Assembly: GCA_964584165.1 (NCBI GenBank)
Contig: CAZOYW010000004.1
Coordinates: 58,769-122,768 of the forward strand
Direction of reading: 5' to 3'
Length of the DNA stretch: 64,000 bases
Origin: CAZKCI01 sp964584165
GTDB lineage: Bacteria; Auribacterota; Erginobacteria; Erginobacterales; CAZKCI01
This document shows positions 1 through 7,251 of the stretch, piece after piece. Position numbers and translations under genes: made by a program. Below the pieces are notes generated by a model. It saw nothing but the letters and a program-made list of their open reading frames with translations. It had not been told where the DNA came from and did no database searches. The first letter of the stretch is position 1. Each line of letters opens with the position of its first letter.

Positions 1-45
1 GACGTGATTCTCGCCCTGGAGACGAACGGTTCCCGCCCGTCCTGA
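1..45 (+). CDS. 3' end of an unidentified gene (partial)
   Basis: Frame 1 is open from the window edge and reads DVILALETNGSRPS before a TGA at 43-45. The short tail has a protein-like composition, unlike the two other forward frames, which either stop at once or run on into the repeat array. The start and nearly all of the gene lie outside the window, so no function can be given. Confidence 0.35.
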   Translation, partial: DVILALETNGSRPS

Positions 46-62
46 TCCCGCCCCGCCCCGGG

Positions 63-266
63 GGGGATCTCAGATTTGAGATCTCAGATCTCAGAAGGTC
101 CGGCGGAGGAGGGTCCCCTGCTCGGAGCTATCCCGCTCCCTCTCTCCCGGGGATCTCAGATTTGAGATCTCAGATCTCAGAAGGTCCGGCGGAGGAGGGT
201 CCCCTGCTCGGAGCTATCCCGCTCCCTCTCCCGGGGATCTCAGATTTGAGATCTCAGATCTCAGAA
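63..266. repeat. tandem repeat, 2.4 copies of an 84-86 bp unit
   Basis: Units begin at 63, 149 and 233 with GGGGATCTCAGATTTGAG. The first two copies differ only by one TC dinucleotide in a CTCTC run (period 86 then 84), and the third stops after about 34 bases. Each unit starts with ATCTCAG heptads like those at 1098 and 43694, followed by a GC-rich spacer. No gene is seen between 46 and 558. Confidence 0.9.
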
Positions 267-412
267 AAATCCCCCCGGCCAGGAGGCTACCCCGGAAGAG
301 ATATGCGGGGAACGCGGATTCCGAGTTCGATCCGAAATAATGCAAGAAAACGCCTTTGAAAACAGTCCTTATAGTAGGGATGACGGGTCGCCGTTTCCGC
401 CCCAGGGAGGTT

Positions 413-540
413 CTCTTGGATTTGAGATATATCGAATCTCGGGTCCCGCGCCGGCGATCCGTTCGAGATCCGAGATCTCGAATCTCGGGTCCCGCGCCGG
501 CGGGCCATCTGAGATCTGAAATTTCAAATCTGAGATTTTT
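413..540. repeat. heptad words and a 24-bp direct repeat upstream of the four-helix-bundle gene
   Basis: A 24-bp direct repeat (CGAATCTCGGGTCCCGCGCC plus GGCG) occurs at 433-456 and 480-503. It is surrounded by ATCTGAG/CTCAGAT-type words at 466-482 and 507-537 that can pair with one another. The remainder of 267-412 shows no gene or convincing promoter. Confidence 0.7.
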
Positions 541-558
541 ATCAACGGGGAGGGGGGC

Positions 559-1110
559 GTGAAATACAACCGTTTCGAGGAACTTCCGGTCTGGCAAGCG
601 GGCGTCGAGCTTGCAGTCCGGATCTTCGCCCTGACCGAGGACCGCGCCTTCCGTTTCCGGGGCGACATCGCGAGCCAACTCCAGCGCGCCGCTCTCTCCG
701 TCTCCAACAACGTCGCCGAGGGCTTCGAACGGGGAACGACCCCCGAGCTGATCGCCTTCATCTACATCGCCCGGGGATCGGCCGGGGAGGTCCGCTCCGT
801 CCTCTGCGTGGTTGAGAAAATCCCCGCCTTCTCCCATCTGGCCCGGAGCCTGCCAGAGGTCAAGTCCCTGGCCGAGTCCGTGTCCCGCCAGCTCCGCGCC
901 TGGGCCGATTCGCTCCAGAACAGCGCGATCGGGGGGCAGCGCTACTTGACGGACAAGTCCCGGGAGGCGTTTGGGCGGAGACAGAGGGCCGCGGCTTTCC
1001 TGGCCGGGCTCAAGGAAGCCAACGCGGCGGCGGCGCGAAAAAGGGAGAAAGAAAGGCAGGCCGCCCGGCCGGCGGAATGGCGCCCCCCGGAAGATGAATC
1101 TCAGATCTGA
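559..1110 (+). CDS. four-helix-bundle protein (S23/Avd-like family)
   Basis: The first 120 residues match the family that NCBI names four helix bundle protein (related to the protein encoded in 23S rRNA intervening sequences and to Avd of diversity-generating retroelements). Characteristic stretches are FEELPVWQAG near the N terminus and SNNVAEGFERG at about residues 53-63. Family members form small helical oligomers; their cellular role is unclear. The start is GTG at 559, behind a strong purine-rich ribosome site at 547-557. Residues 150-183 form a highly charged tail. The TGA stop lies inside the heptad array at 1098-1160, so the last residues are repeat-encoded. No reverse transcriptase or variable repeat is nearby, so a retroelement link is not supported. 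Confidence 0.85.
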   Translation: MKYNRFEELPVWQAGVELAVRIFALTEDRAFRFRGDIASQLQRAALSVSNNVAEGFERGTTPELIAFIYIARGSAGEVRSVLCVVEKIPAFSHLARSLPEVKSLAESVSRQLRAWADSLQNSAIGGQRYLTDKSREAFGRRQRAAAFLAGLKEANAAAARKREKERQAARPAEWRPPEDESQI

Positions 1111-1160
1111 GATCTCAGATCTCAAATCTCAGATCTCAAATCTCAGATCTCAAATCTTAG
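1098..1160. repeat. heptanucleotide array, nine in-phase ATCTCAG/ATCTCAA units
   Basis: Nine consecutive 7-bp units run from 1098 to 1160, mostly alternating ATCTCAG and ATCTCAA, with one ATCTGAG and one ATCTTAG. A looser set of related words continues to about 1224 (ATCTGAAATCTGAGATCTG). The array supplies the stop codon of the preceding gene. The same word recurs at 63-266 and 43701-43742. Confidence 0.95.
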
Positions 1161-1289
1161 CCCCATCCCCCAAATCTCATCCCATCGCTCCATCTGAAAT
1201 CTGAGATCTGAAATTTGAAATTTATGGTCGGAGGGCTTCCTTCCCGGCTCCCGGTCGGTTATAATCCGGCGACCGGGAGGTGCGCAGAC

Positions 1290-3209
1290 GTGAAGAACAA
1301 GCGGACGGGAACCTGGCGTCTTTCCTCGCTCAGCCGCGCCGCCCTCTGCCTCTGCCTCCTCGCCCTCCCCCCCTCCTCCTGCCGGGGGAAGGAATCCGCC
1401 CCGTCCGGAGCTCCGCCGCCTACCCCCGCCCCGACGCTCGCCGAGCAGGTCCACAGCGATGCCTACGCCGAGACCGGCGACCTCGCCGCCCTCCGCGGCC
1501 GCGGCCGCCTCCGGGTTCTCGCCCAGCGCCGGGGAGAGGACTACCTTCCCCGCCAGGGCTACCCCCACGACCAGGACCGGGAGCTCGCCGGCGAGTTCGC
1601 CGCGAGCCTCGGCCTGGAACCGGTGATGGTCTACGTGGACAGCTTCGGGGCGCTCATCCCGGCCCTCCTGGAAGGGAAGGGGGACCTGATCGCCGACAAC
1701 ATGGCGATCACCGCCGAGCGGAAAAAGCTCGTTGCCTTCGCCGCCCCGCTCCTCTTCGTCCGCGAGCAGATCATCGCCCGGGCCGGTTCTCCCCGTCTTG
1801 CCTCCCCCTCCGCCCTCTCCGGCCGCTCCGTGGGCGTGCAGGAGGGTACGTCCTTTCTCGAGACCCTGGCCGGGCTCCGGAAGAAATACCCCCAGATCGC
1901 GCTCGACCTTCTCCCCGGCCGCCTGACCAGCGACGACATCCTCGACCGGGTCGCCGCCGGATCGGTCGACCTCGCCGTCGACGACAGCAACGTCCTCGCC
2001 GTCGCCCTCCGCTACCGCTCCGACGTCCAATCCGTCCTCGACCTCCCCGGGGAGCGGGCGCTGGCCTGGGCGGTGCGCCCGGACAACCCCGAGCTGCTCC
2101 GGGCCCTCAACGATTTCCTCACCCGGGAGCGGATGACCTCGGTCCGGGAGGAGAGATACCAGGACGATCTCCCCGCTATCCGGCGCCGCAAGTCCATCCG
2201 GATGATCACCCGCAACCACCCGGCGGCTTATTTTCTCTGGCGGGGCGAGCTTAAGGGCTTCGAGTACGAGCTGGCCAAGGAGTTCGCCCACCGCCAGGGG
2301 ATACGCCTCCAGGTCCACGTCGTCCCCGAAAGCGTCTCCCTCTTCTCCGCCCTGACCGGGGGAGAGGGCGACTTCGTCGCCGCCTCCCTCCCCCCCGCGG
2401 CGGCGGTCCCCGGGGTCGCCTTCTCCGCTCCCTACCGGCGGCCGGATCCATCCGCGCTCAACGCTGGAGGCGCCTTCAGCGCGGCGACGGCGGTGGCCGC
2501 CTGCTGGGCGGCGCGTTCGTCCGACGCCCTTCTTCTCAAGGAGATCGACGCCTTCCTGGCCGCGGCGAGAAAGGAGGGGCTCCTGAACGAGCTTTCCGGC
2601 AAGTACGTCCGGGCGCTCGGATCGGCCTCGCCCGAGAAGCTGAAGGAATACCGGGAGGCGAACCTGGGCGAACGGATCTCTCCGTTCGATGGCTTCGCCC
2701 GCCGTTACGCCGAGAAATACGGCTTCCTCTGGCGGGCGATCGTCGCCCAGATGTACCAGGAGAGCCGATTCGACCCCCGGGCGCGCTCCTGGTCGGGTGC
2801 GGTGGGCTTGATGCAGGTCCAGCCCGAGACCGCGCGCCAGTTCGGTTTCCGGGACGGGCTCGACGACCCGGAGACCGGGATCCACGCCGGCGTCACCTAT
2901 CTCGACTGGCTCCGCCGTCAGTTCGAGGCGGAGATCGACCTCTCCGAACGCCTCCTTTTCACCCTGGCCGCCTACAACGCCGGGATCGGCCACGTCACCG
3001 ACGCCCGCCGGCTGGCCAAAAGCCTGGGGCTCGACGATCGGCGCTGGTTCGGCCACGTCGAGAAGGCCATCCGCCTCCTCGCCCGCCCGGAATACGCGGA
3101 GAAGGCCCGCCACGGCTATGTCCACGGGGAGATCCCGGCGAACTACGTCCGCCAGATCGTCGACCGCTTCCGGGCCTACAGCGCCTTCGCGGCCCAGAGC
3201 GGCTCGTAG
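1290..3209 (+). CDS. MltF-like lytic murein transglycosylase lipoprotein with two solute-binding domains
   Basis: Predicted periplasmic or outer-membrane enzyme that cleaves peptidoglycan glycan strands. I place the start at GTG 1290, nine bases after GGGAGG (1275-1280); an upstream in-frame ATG at 1215 would add an unlikely repeat-derived N terminus. Residues 1-30 form a lipoprotein-type signal ending in PPSSC. About residues 70-285 form a bacterial solute-binding type 3 domain (LRVLAQ, DLIADNMAITAERK). A second, shorter one follows at about 295-445 (IRMITRNHPAAYF). An SLT domain covers about 475-600 with the catalytic Glu491 in QMYQESRFDP, then GAVGLMQVQPETA and TLAAYNAG. E. coli MltF has only one solute-binding module, so the doubling is unusual. 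The gene stands alone. Confidence 0.88.
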   Translation: MKNKRTGTWRLSSLSRAALCLCLLALPPSSCRGKESAPSGAPPPTPAPTLAEQVHSDAYAETGDLAALRGRGRLRVLAQRRGEDYLPRQGYPHDQDRELAGEFAASLGLEPVMVYVDSFGALIPALLEGKGDLIADNMAITAERKKLVAFAAPLLFVREQIIARAGSPRLASPSALSGRSVGVQEGTSFLETLAGLRKKYPQIALDLLPGRLTSDDILDRVAAGSVDLAVDDSNVLAVALRYRSDVQSVLDLPGERALAWAVRPDNPELLRALNDFLTRERMTSVREERYQDDLPAIRRRKSIRMITRNHPAAYFLWRGELKGFEYELAKEFAHRQGIRLQVHVVPESVSLFSALTGGEGDFVAASLPPAAAVPGVAFSAPYRRPDPSALNAGGAFSAATAVAACWAARSSDALLLKEIDAFLAAARKEGLLNELSGKYVRALGSASPEKLKEYREANLGERISPFDGFARRYAEKYGFLWRAIVAQMYQESRFDPRARSWSGAVGLMQVQPETARQFGFRDGLDDPETGIHAGVTYLDWLRRQFEAEIDLSERLLFTLAAYNAGIGHVTDARRLAKSLGLDDRRWFGHVEKAIRLLARPEYAEKARHGYVHGEIPANYVRQIVDRFRAYSAFAAQSGS

Positions 3210-3273
3210 CGATCGTGTCACGTATAACGTGTCATTGTCACGGCCGCCGCGTCCCTCGGTTCAACGCCGCCGA

Positions 3274-3336
3274 CTTCTGCCTTCTGACTTCTTACTTCTG
3301 ACTTCTGACTTCTGACTTCTGACTTGTTACTTGTGT
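3274..3336. repeat. heptanucleotide array, CTTCTGA family
   Basis: Nine 7-bp units in unbroken phase: CTTCTGC, CTTCTGA, CTTCTTA, four CTTCTGA, CTTGTTA and CTTGTGT. It fills the spacer between the transglycosylase and the adenosyltransferase and ends 12 bases before the ATG at 3349. Just upstream (3216-3240) the spacer carries CACGT/ACGTG words. Confidence 0.95.
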
Positions 3337-3348
3337 TAGTATCCCCCC

Positions 3349-3858
3349 ATGATCCACGTCTACACCGGGACGGGCAAGGGCAAGACCACCGCCGCCGCCG
3401 GCCTCGCCCTCCGCGCCCTGGGCTGGGGAAAGAAGGTCTGCCTCATTCACTTCCTGAAGGGGAGGGGGGTCTCCGGGGAGGACCGGATCCTGGGGCGGCT
3501 TGGGTCCTGCCGGATCGTTCGTTGCGGGCGGGGCTGCCTCCTCAAGCGGGAAACGGTCCGCCCGATCGACCGCCGGGAGGCGGAAAGGGGGATGGCGGAG
3601 GCCCGAGCGGTCGTGGACGGCCGGCGGGCGGACCTCCTCATCCTCGACGAGCTCGCCGTCGCCCTCCATTTCGGCTTGATCCCGACGGCCGAAGCGGAGA
3701 AACTGGTTCGCTCCTGCCCGAAGGGGATGGAGCTGGTGATCACCGGGCGGCGCTGCCCTCGCTCCCTCCTGCGCCTGGCCGATTACGCGAGCGACGTGCG
3801 AGAGTTGGGCCACCCTTATCAGCGGGGAATCAAAGGAAGACGCGGCATAGAGTATTAA
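3349..3858 (+). CDS. cobO: cob(I)yrinic acid a,c-diamide / cob(I)alamin adenosyltransferase
   Basis: CobA/CobO/BtuR-type enzyme that transfers the adenosyl group of ATP to cobalt(I) corrinoids in the cytoplasm. The Walker A motif GTGKGKTT is at residues 7-14, followed by AAGLALRALGWGKKVCLIHF and the conserved LDEL segment; 169 residues is normal for the family. No other cobalamin genes are close, so it could serve salvage. Two B12-type radical SAM genes lie at 23120 and 35066. The TAA stop is part of the hairpin at 3856-3880 that leads straight into sucC. Confidence 0.93.
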   Translation: MIHVYTGTGKGKTTAAAGLALRALGWGKKVCLIHFLKGRGVSGEDRILGRLGSCRIVRCGRGCLLKRETVRPIDRREAERGMAEARAVVDGRRADLLILDELAVALHFGLIPTAEAEKLVRSCPKGMELVITGRRCPRSLLRLADYASDVRELGHPYQRGIKGRRGIEY

Positions 3859-3880
3859 AAATATCCGCGGGATATTTTTA
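3856..3880 (+). promoter_or_regulatory. perfect A/T-rich hairpin between cobO stop and sucC start
   Basis: An 11-bp perfect stem (TAAAAATATCC pairing with GGATATTTTTA) closes a GCG loop. It includes the cobO stop codon and ends two bases before the sucC ATG, leaving no room for an ordinary Shine-Dalgarno site. It could act as a terminator, an attenuator or a translation-gating hairpin. Compare 18541-18567 and 43848-43870. Confidence 0.75.
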
Positions 3881-3881
3881 T

Positions 3882-5006
3882 ATGAAGCTGTGCGAGCACC
3901 AGGCCAAGGATCTCCTCCGCTCCGCCGGGGTCGCCGTCCCCCGCGGCGTCCTCATCCGAGACCCGGCGGAGATCGACCGCGCCGGCGGACTCCCCCTCCC
4001 GGCGGTGGTCAAGGCCCAGGTCCCCGCCGGCGGGCGGGGCAAAGCGGGCGGGATTTTGGCCGCCTCCTCCCGGGCGGAGATCCGGGAGAAGGCCGCGCGC
4101 CTTCTCGGCGCTAAGATCCGAGGCTTCCCGGTGCGGGCGGTCCTGGTCGAGGAGAAGGTCGCCCTCCGGCGCGAGCTCTACGTCGGCTTCAGCGTCGACC
4201 TCGCCCGGGGGACCGTCGCCGCCCTCGCCTCGGCGGCCGGAGGGGTCGAGATCGAGGAGACCGCGCGCCGCGATCCCGGGCGGATCCGCCGGGAGGAGTT
4301 GAGCCTCCTCTCCGGCCTCGCCCCGGAGCAGGCGCGGCGCCTGGCCGAAGCCCTGGAACTCCCCCCCGGCCCGCGGGAGAGAGCGGCGGAGCTGATCGGC
4401 AAACTCTACGGCCTCTTCGTTCGCGCCGACGCCCTCCTCCTCGAGGTCAATCCCCTGGGTCTGAACGGGGACGGGGCGCTCGTCGCCCTGGACGGGCGAG
4501 TCGAGCTCGACGACGACGCCGCCTTCCGCCACACCGAGTTCACCTACCTCGACGACACGCTCACCCCCCTGGAGCGGGACGCCCGCTCCCGCGGCCTCAT
4601 CTACGTGGAGCTTTCCGGCGACATCGGCGTGATCGGAAACGGCGCCGGCCTGAACATGGCCACCCTGGACATGCTGAAGCGGGAGGGCCTCAAGCCGGCG
4701 AACTTCCTCGAGGTGAGCGGGAGGACCTACGCCCTCGCCGAGGAGGCCGTCCGGCTGGTCTGCTCCCGTCCCGGGATCCGCGCCCTCTTCGGCAACTTCT
4801 ACGGCTGCATCTCCCGCAACGACGTCATCGCCCGGGGTCTGGCCTCCGCGGTCGGGAAAGGCCTCCTCACCGTTCCGATGATCGTGGCGATGCGGGGGAA
4901 CGGGGCGGAGGAGGGGAGGGAGACGCTGCGCGCGGCCGGCCTGGAGGTCTTCGAGGACGACGAGCCGGCGGTCGCCAGATTGGCGGAACTATTATCGAGC
5001 CACTGA
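3882..5006 (+). CDS. sucC: succinyl-CoA synthetase (ADP-forming) beta subunit
   Basis: Forms, with SucD, the TCA-cycle enzyme that couples succinyl-CoA cleavage to NTP synthesis. The 374-residue protein begins MKLCEHQAKDLLRSAGV, the usual SucC start. It has the ATP-grasp region (VVKAQVPAGGRGKAGG), the metal-binding LLEVNPLGL segment and the CoA-ligase part with GNGAGLNMATLD and an NFLEVSG segment. The ATG at 3882 is chosen by homology: the frame is open much further upstream but there overlaps cobO. sucD follows after a 141-bp spacer of imperfect repeats, so this is less tightly coupled than in most genomes. Confidence 0.95.
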   Translation: MKLCEHQAKDLLRSAGVAVPRGVLIRDPAEIDRAGGLPLPAVVKAQVPAGGRGKAGGILAASSRAEIREKAARLLGAKIRGFPVRAVLVEEKVALRRELYVGFSVDLARGTVAALASAAGGVEIEETARRDPGRIRREELSLLSGLAPEQARRLAEALELPPGPRERAAELIGKLYGLFVRADALLLEVNPLGLNGDGALVALDGRVELDDDAAFRHTEFTYLDDTLTPLERDARSRGLIYVELSGDIGVIGNGAGLNMATLDMLKREGLKPANFLEVSGRTYALAEEAVRLVCSRPGIRALFGNFYGCISRNDVIARGLASAVGKGLLTVPMIVAMRGNGAEEGRETLRAAGLEVFEDDEPAVARLAELLSSH

Positions 5007-5147
5007 AAACACTGAAGACGCCGGGGAGATAGCGCCTGATTCCTCTGATCAACCTGAAATCGCGTCTCTTGGATAATGTGGGAGGGCCGTCTCGGCCCGA
5101 TCCAGTCGTATGGTTTATCAATCCGCGCCCATCCGCGTAATCCGCTT

Positions 5148-6029
5148 ATGCCGATCCTAGCCGATAAGAACACCCGCGTCTTGATCCAGGGGATCACCGG
5201 GAACGAGGGGCGCTACCACGCCGGCCTGATGAAGGCCTACGGGACCCGGATCGTCGCCGGCGTGACGCCGGGCAAGGGCGGTCAGACGGTCGAGGGGGTC
5301 CCGGTTTTCGACCGGATCGCCGACGCCCGGCGCGCCTCCCCGATCGACGCCACCGTCCTCTTCGTCCCCCCCCGCCTTGCGCTCCCCGCCGTGGCCGAGG
5401 CGGTCGAGAACCGGATCCCCCTGATCGTCTTCCTCCCCGAGGGTTTCCCCCTTCTCGACGCGCTCCAGGCCCGGGAGATGGTCCGGGGGGCCGGCCTGAC
5501 GATGATCGGACCCAACTGCCCCGGCCTCCTCGTCCCCGGCCAGAGCCTCCTCGGCGTCCTCGCCGTCCACCACGCCCGGCCGGGGAAGATCGGCGTCCTC
5601 TCCCGCTCGGGGACGCTCACCGCGGCGATCTGCCAGAACCTCTTCAAAAAGGGCTACGGCCAGTCCACGGTGGTCGGCCTCGGCGGCGACCCCGTGGTCG
5701 GGTCGTCCTTCTCCGAGCTCCTCCTCCTCTTCGAGCGGGATCCCGAGACCGCCGCCGTGGTTTTGGTGGGGGAGCCGGGGGGGGCGATGGAGGAGGACGC
5801 GGCGGAACTGATCGCCGCCGGGAAGGTTACAAAACCGGTGGTGGCCTACATCGCGGGTTCGGCCGCGCCCGAGGGGAAGCGGATGGGACACGCCGGGGCG
5901 ATCATCCGGGGGGGGAAGGGGACGATCCGGGGGAAGATCGAGGCCTTGAAGGGGGCGGGAGTCCCCGTGGCGGAAGTCCCCTGGGAGATCGGTGACCTCC
6001 TCAGGGAGAAGGGCATTCGCTCGGACTAA
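5148..6029 (+). CDS. sucD: succinyl-CoA synthetase alpha subunit
   Basis: Partner of SucC. It carries the Rossmann CoA-binding domain (ITGNEGRYHAGLMKAYGT, then GVTPGKGGQ) and the ligase domain with the phosphorylated active-site histidine in MGHAGAIIRGG near residue 244. The 293-residue length is normal. The start ATG 5148 gives MPILADKNTRVLIQG; the frame is open further upstream, but that extension lies in the repeat-like spacer 5007-5147 (words ATCCGCG and GCCTGATT-CTCTGAT). A 9-bp word array and a 32-bp tandem array follow. Confidence 0.95.
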   Translation: MPILADKNTRVLIQGITGNEGRYHAGLMKAYGTRIVAGVTPGKGGQTVEGVPVFDRIADARRASPIDATVLFVPPRLALPAVAEAVENRIPLIVFLPEGFPLLDALQAREMVRGAGLTMIGPNCPGLLVPGQSLLGVLAVHHARPGKIGVLSRSGTLTAAICQNLFKKGYGQSTVVGLGGDPVVGSSFSELLLLFERDPETAAVVLVGEPGGAMEEDAAELIAAGKVTKPVVAYIAGSAAPEGKRMGHAGAIIRGGKGTIRGKIEALKGAGVPVAEVPWEIGDLLREKGIRSD

Positions 6030-6035
6030 AGGAAA

Positions 6036-6090
6036 ACAAGAACATCAAGGACAACAAGGACATCAAGGACATCAAAGACAACAAGGACAC
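6036..6090. repeat. CAAGGACA-type 9-bp word array
   Basis: Six copies of a 9-bp word close to CAAGGACAT follow sucD. The reverse complement (GTCCTTGCC words) forms another array at 6430-6473 on the far side of the 32-bp repeats, so the two could pair around the whole spacer. The same word flanks the next gene at 7087-7126 and 7205-7243. Confidence 0.85.
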
Positions 6091-6102
6091 CCAAGAGCAA
6101 CA

Positions 6103-6386
6103 GACCGAACAAAGAGCCCGGACCGAACTCCGCAGGCCGAACAAAGAGCCCGGACCGAACTTCGCAGGCCGAACAAAGCGTTCGCCCCGAACTCCGCAGA
6201 GCGAACAAAGCGTTCGCCCCGAACTCCGCAGNNNNNNNNNNNNNNNNNNNNNNNNNNNNNNNNNNNNNNNNNNNNNNNNNNNNNNNNNNNNNNNNNNNNN
6301 NNNNNNNNNNNNNNNNNNNNNNNNNNNNNNNAGCGTTCGCCCCGAACTCCGCAGAGCGAACAAAGCGTTCGCCCCGAACTCCGCAG
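6103..6386. repeat. 32-bp tandem repeat array interrupted by the assembly gap
   Basis: Units of exactly 32 bp start at 6121, 6153, 6185 and 6217 (word CCGAACTCCGCAG...GAACAAAG), with half a unit before them. Identical units resume after the gap at 6340 and 6372. The true copy number is unknown because the gap sits inside the array. No gene is visible between 6030 and 6474. Confidence 0.93.
6232..6331. other. 100-N assembly gap
   Basis: Exactly 100 undetermined bases, the conventional placeholder for a gap of unknown length. It lies inside the 32-bp tandem array, which explains the failed assembly. Confidence 0.99.
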
Positions 6387-6417
6387 GCCGTTCTCCACTA
6401 GTGGAGAACGGCCTGCG
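6382..6417. repeat. perfect 36-bp palindrome
   Basis: An uninterrupted palindrome of 36 bases centred on ACTAGT, with arms CGCAGGCCGTTCTCCACT and its exact complement. Its left edge is the CCGCAGGCC end of the last 32-bp unit. It could be a strong bidirectional terminator between convergent sucD and the minus-strand gene at 6475, a cruciform, or a fold-back assembly artefact next to the gap. Confidence 0.85.
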
Positions 6418-6429
6418 CGGGGTGATTAT

Positions 6430-6473
6430 TGTCCCTTTTGTCCCTGCTGTCCTTGCCGTCCTTGCTGTCCTTT
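6430..6473. repeat. GTCCTTGCC word array
   Basis: Four to five copies of a 9-bp word (GTCCTTGCC, GTCCTTGCT, GTCCCTGCT), the reverse complement of the array at 6036-6090. It ends at the stop codon of the minus-strand gene at 6475. Confidence 0.85.
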
Positions 6474-6474
6474 T

Positions 6475-7044
6475 CTAGGTCTGTCCCAGCCGTTGCCTGT
6501 CCCGCTCGGTGAGCCGCGCCCGGGTCATTCGTTCGCGCAACCCGCCTTCTTCCACGAAGGACTTCTCCAGCCTTTGAATCTGACGGCCGAGGAGGTAGCT
6601 GGCCACCCGGATCAAGCCGATGATGACGTTGGCGGAAACGCCCGGATCGGGATTTTCGATGCCTTTCCGGAAGGTGTCGTAGGAGGCGTCGGGGATGCGG
6701 TTGAGTTCGCGCAGGCGCCGGGCATAGGGGTGTTCCTTCGCCCATTCCTCCATCCCCCGGGTGCGGAGGAAGTCCCGGTAGTCGGTCAGGAGCTCCTCGA
6801 GGCTCGCGCGGGCGACGTTGGTCAGCTTGATCTCGGTCGCCTTGGAGGTGGCGGAGGCCAGCGAACCCTCGACGATGTTCTGCTTGCCGCTTCGCGCGGC
6901 CTGAACCATCTGATCGTGGGTGCGGTCCCGCCGGTCGAAGAAGCGGTTGCAGAAGTAGACCGTGGCGTCGTAGACGATCTCGGCTTTGCGGAAGGAGAGG
7001 AGGCTCTTGTAGCCCCCATGGGGAGGGATGAAGCGCTCGGTCAC
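6475..7044 (-). CDS. four-helix-bundle protein with suffix domain
   Basis: A 189-residue protein with a helical-bundle core (ARSGKQNIVEGSLASATSK at about residues 50-68) and a C-terminal extension that matches the family called four helix bundle suffix domain. The extension includes NPDPGVSANVIIGLIRVASY and LLGRQIQRLEK. Function unknown. Start GTG at 7044 with GGAGA upstream. The gene is bracketed by CAAGGACA-word arrays on both sides (6430-6473, 7087-7126). It is the second member of this family in the window, after 559-1110. Confidence 0.85.
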   Translation of the reverse strand: MTERFIPPHGGYKSLLSFRKAEIVYDATVYFCNRFFDRRDRTHDQMVQAARSGKQNIVEGSLASATSKATEIKLTNVARASLEELLTDYRDFLRTRGMEEWAKEHPYARRLRELNRIPDASYDTFRKGIENPDPGVSANVIIGLIRVASYLLGRQIQRLEKSFVEEGGLRERMTRARLTERDRQRLGQT

Positions 7045-7086
7045 GGGAGGTCTCCGTGAAAAAGAAATACCAACAAGGTCTCCTTA

Positions 7087-7243
7087 AAAACCAAGGACAG
7101 CAAGGACGCCAAGGACATCAAGGACAACCCCCAAAAATAGCCTCACCTAGCAGCATCCGAAACCCGCCGGGATGCGGCCGATCGGTCTGGGCCGTCGCCG
7201 CCCCTTTTGTCCTTGCCGTCCTTGAGGTCCTTGCCGTCCTTGA
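7087..7243. repeat. paired CAAGGACA / GTCCTTGCC arrays
   Basis: Four copies of the CAAGGACA word at 7087-7126 face four reverse-complement copies (GTCCTTGCC, GTCCTTGAG) at 7205-7243. This forms a long imperfect inverted repeat around a 78-bp GC-rich centre. It separates preA from the four-helix-bundle gene, both on the minus strand, and may serve as the preA terminator. Confidence 0.8.
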
Positions 7244-7251
7244 GCACGTCC

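Noticed and set aside
559..1110. Diversity-generating retroelement suggested by the Avd-like protein and nearby repeats
   Set aside because: No reverse transcriptase and no template/variable repeat pair with adenine-specific differences was seen.
1143..3221. Very long open frames opposite or alongside real genes (here, and for example 52572-55307, 20843-22897, 36938-38962, 61723-63570)
   Set aside because: They are mirror images of GC-rich genes, with compositions full of Gly, Glu, Arg and Pro and no recognisable domains.
3324..5006. A long sucC version with about 186 extra N-terminal residues
   Set aside because: The extension overlaps cobO in another frame and is arginine/proline-rich; homology places the start at 3882.
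6103..6386. Possible CRISPR array (32-bp periodic repeats)
   Set aside because: Units follow each other directly with no unique spacers, and no cas gene is nearby.
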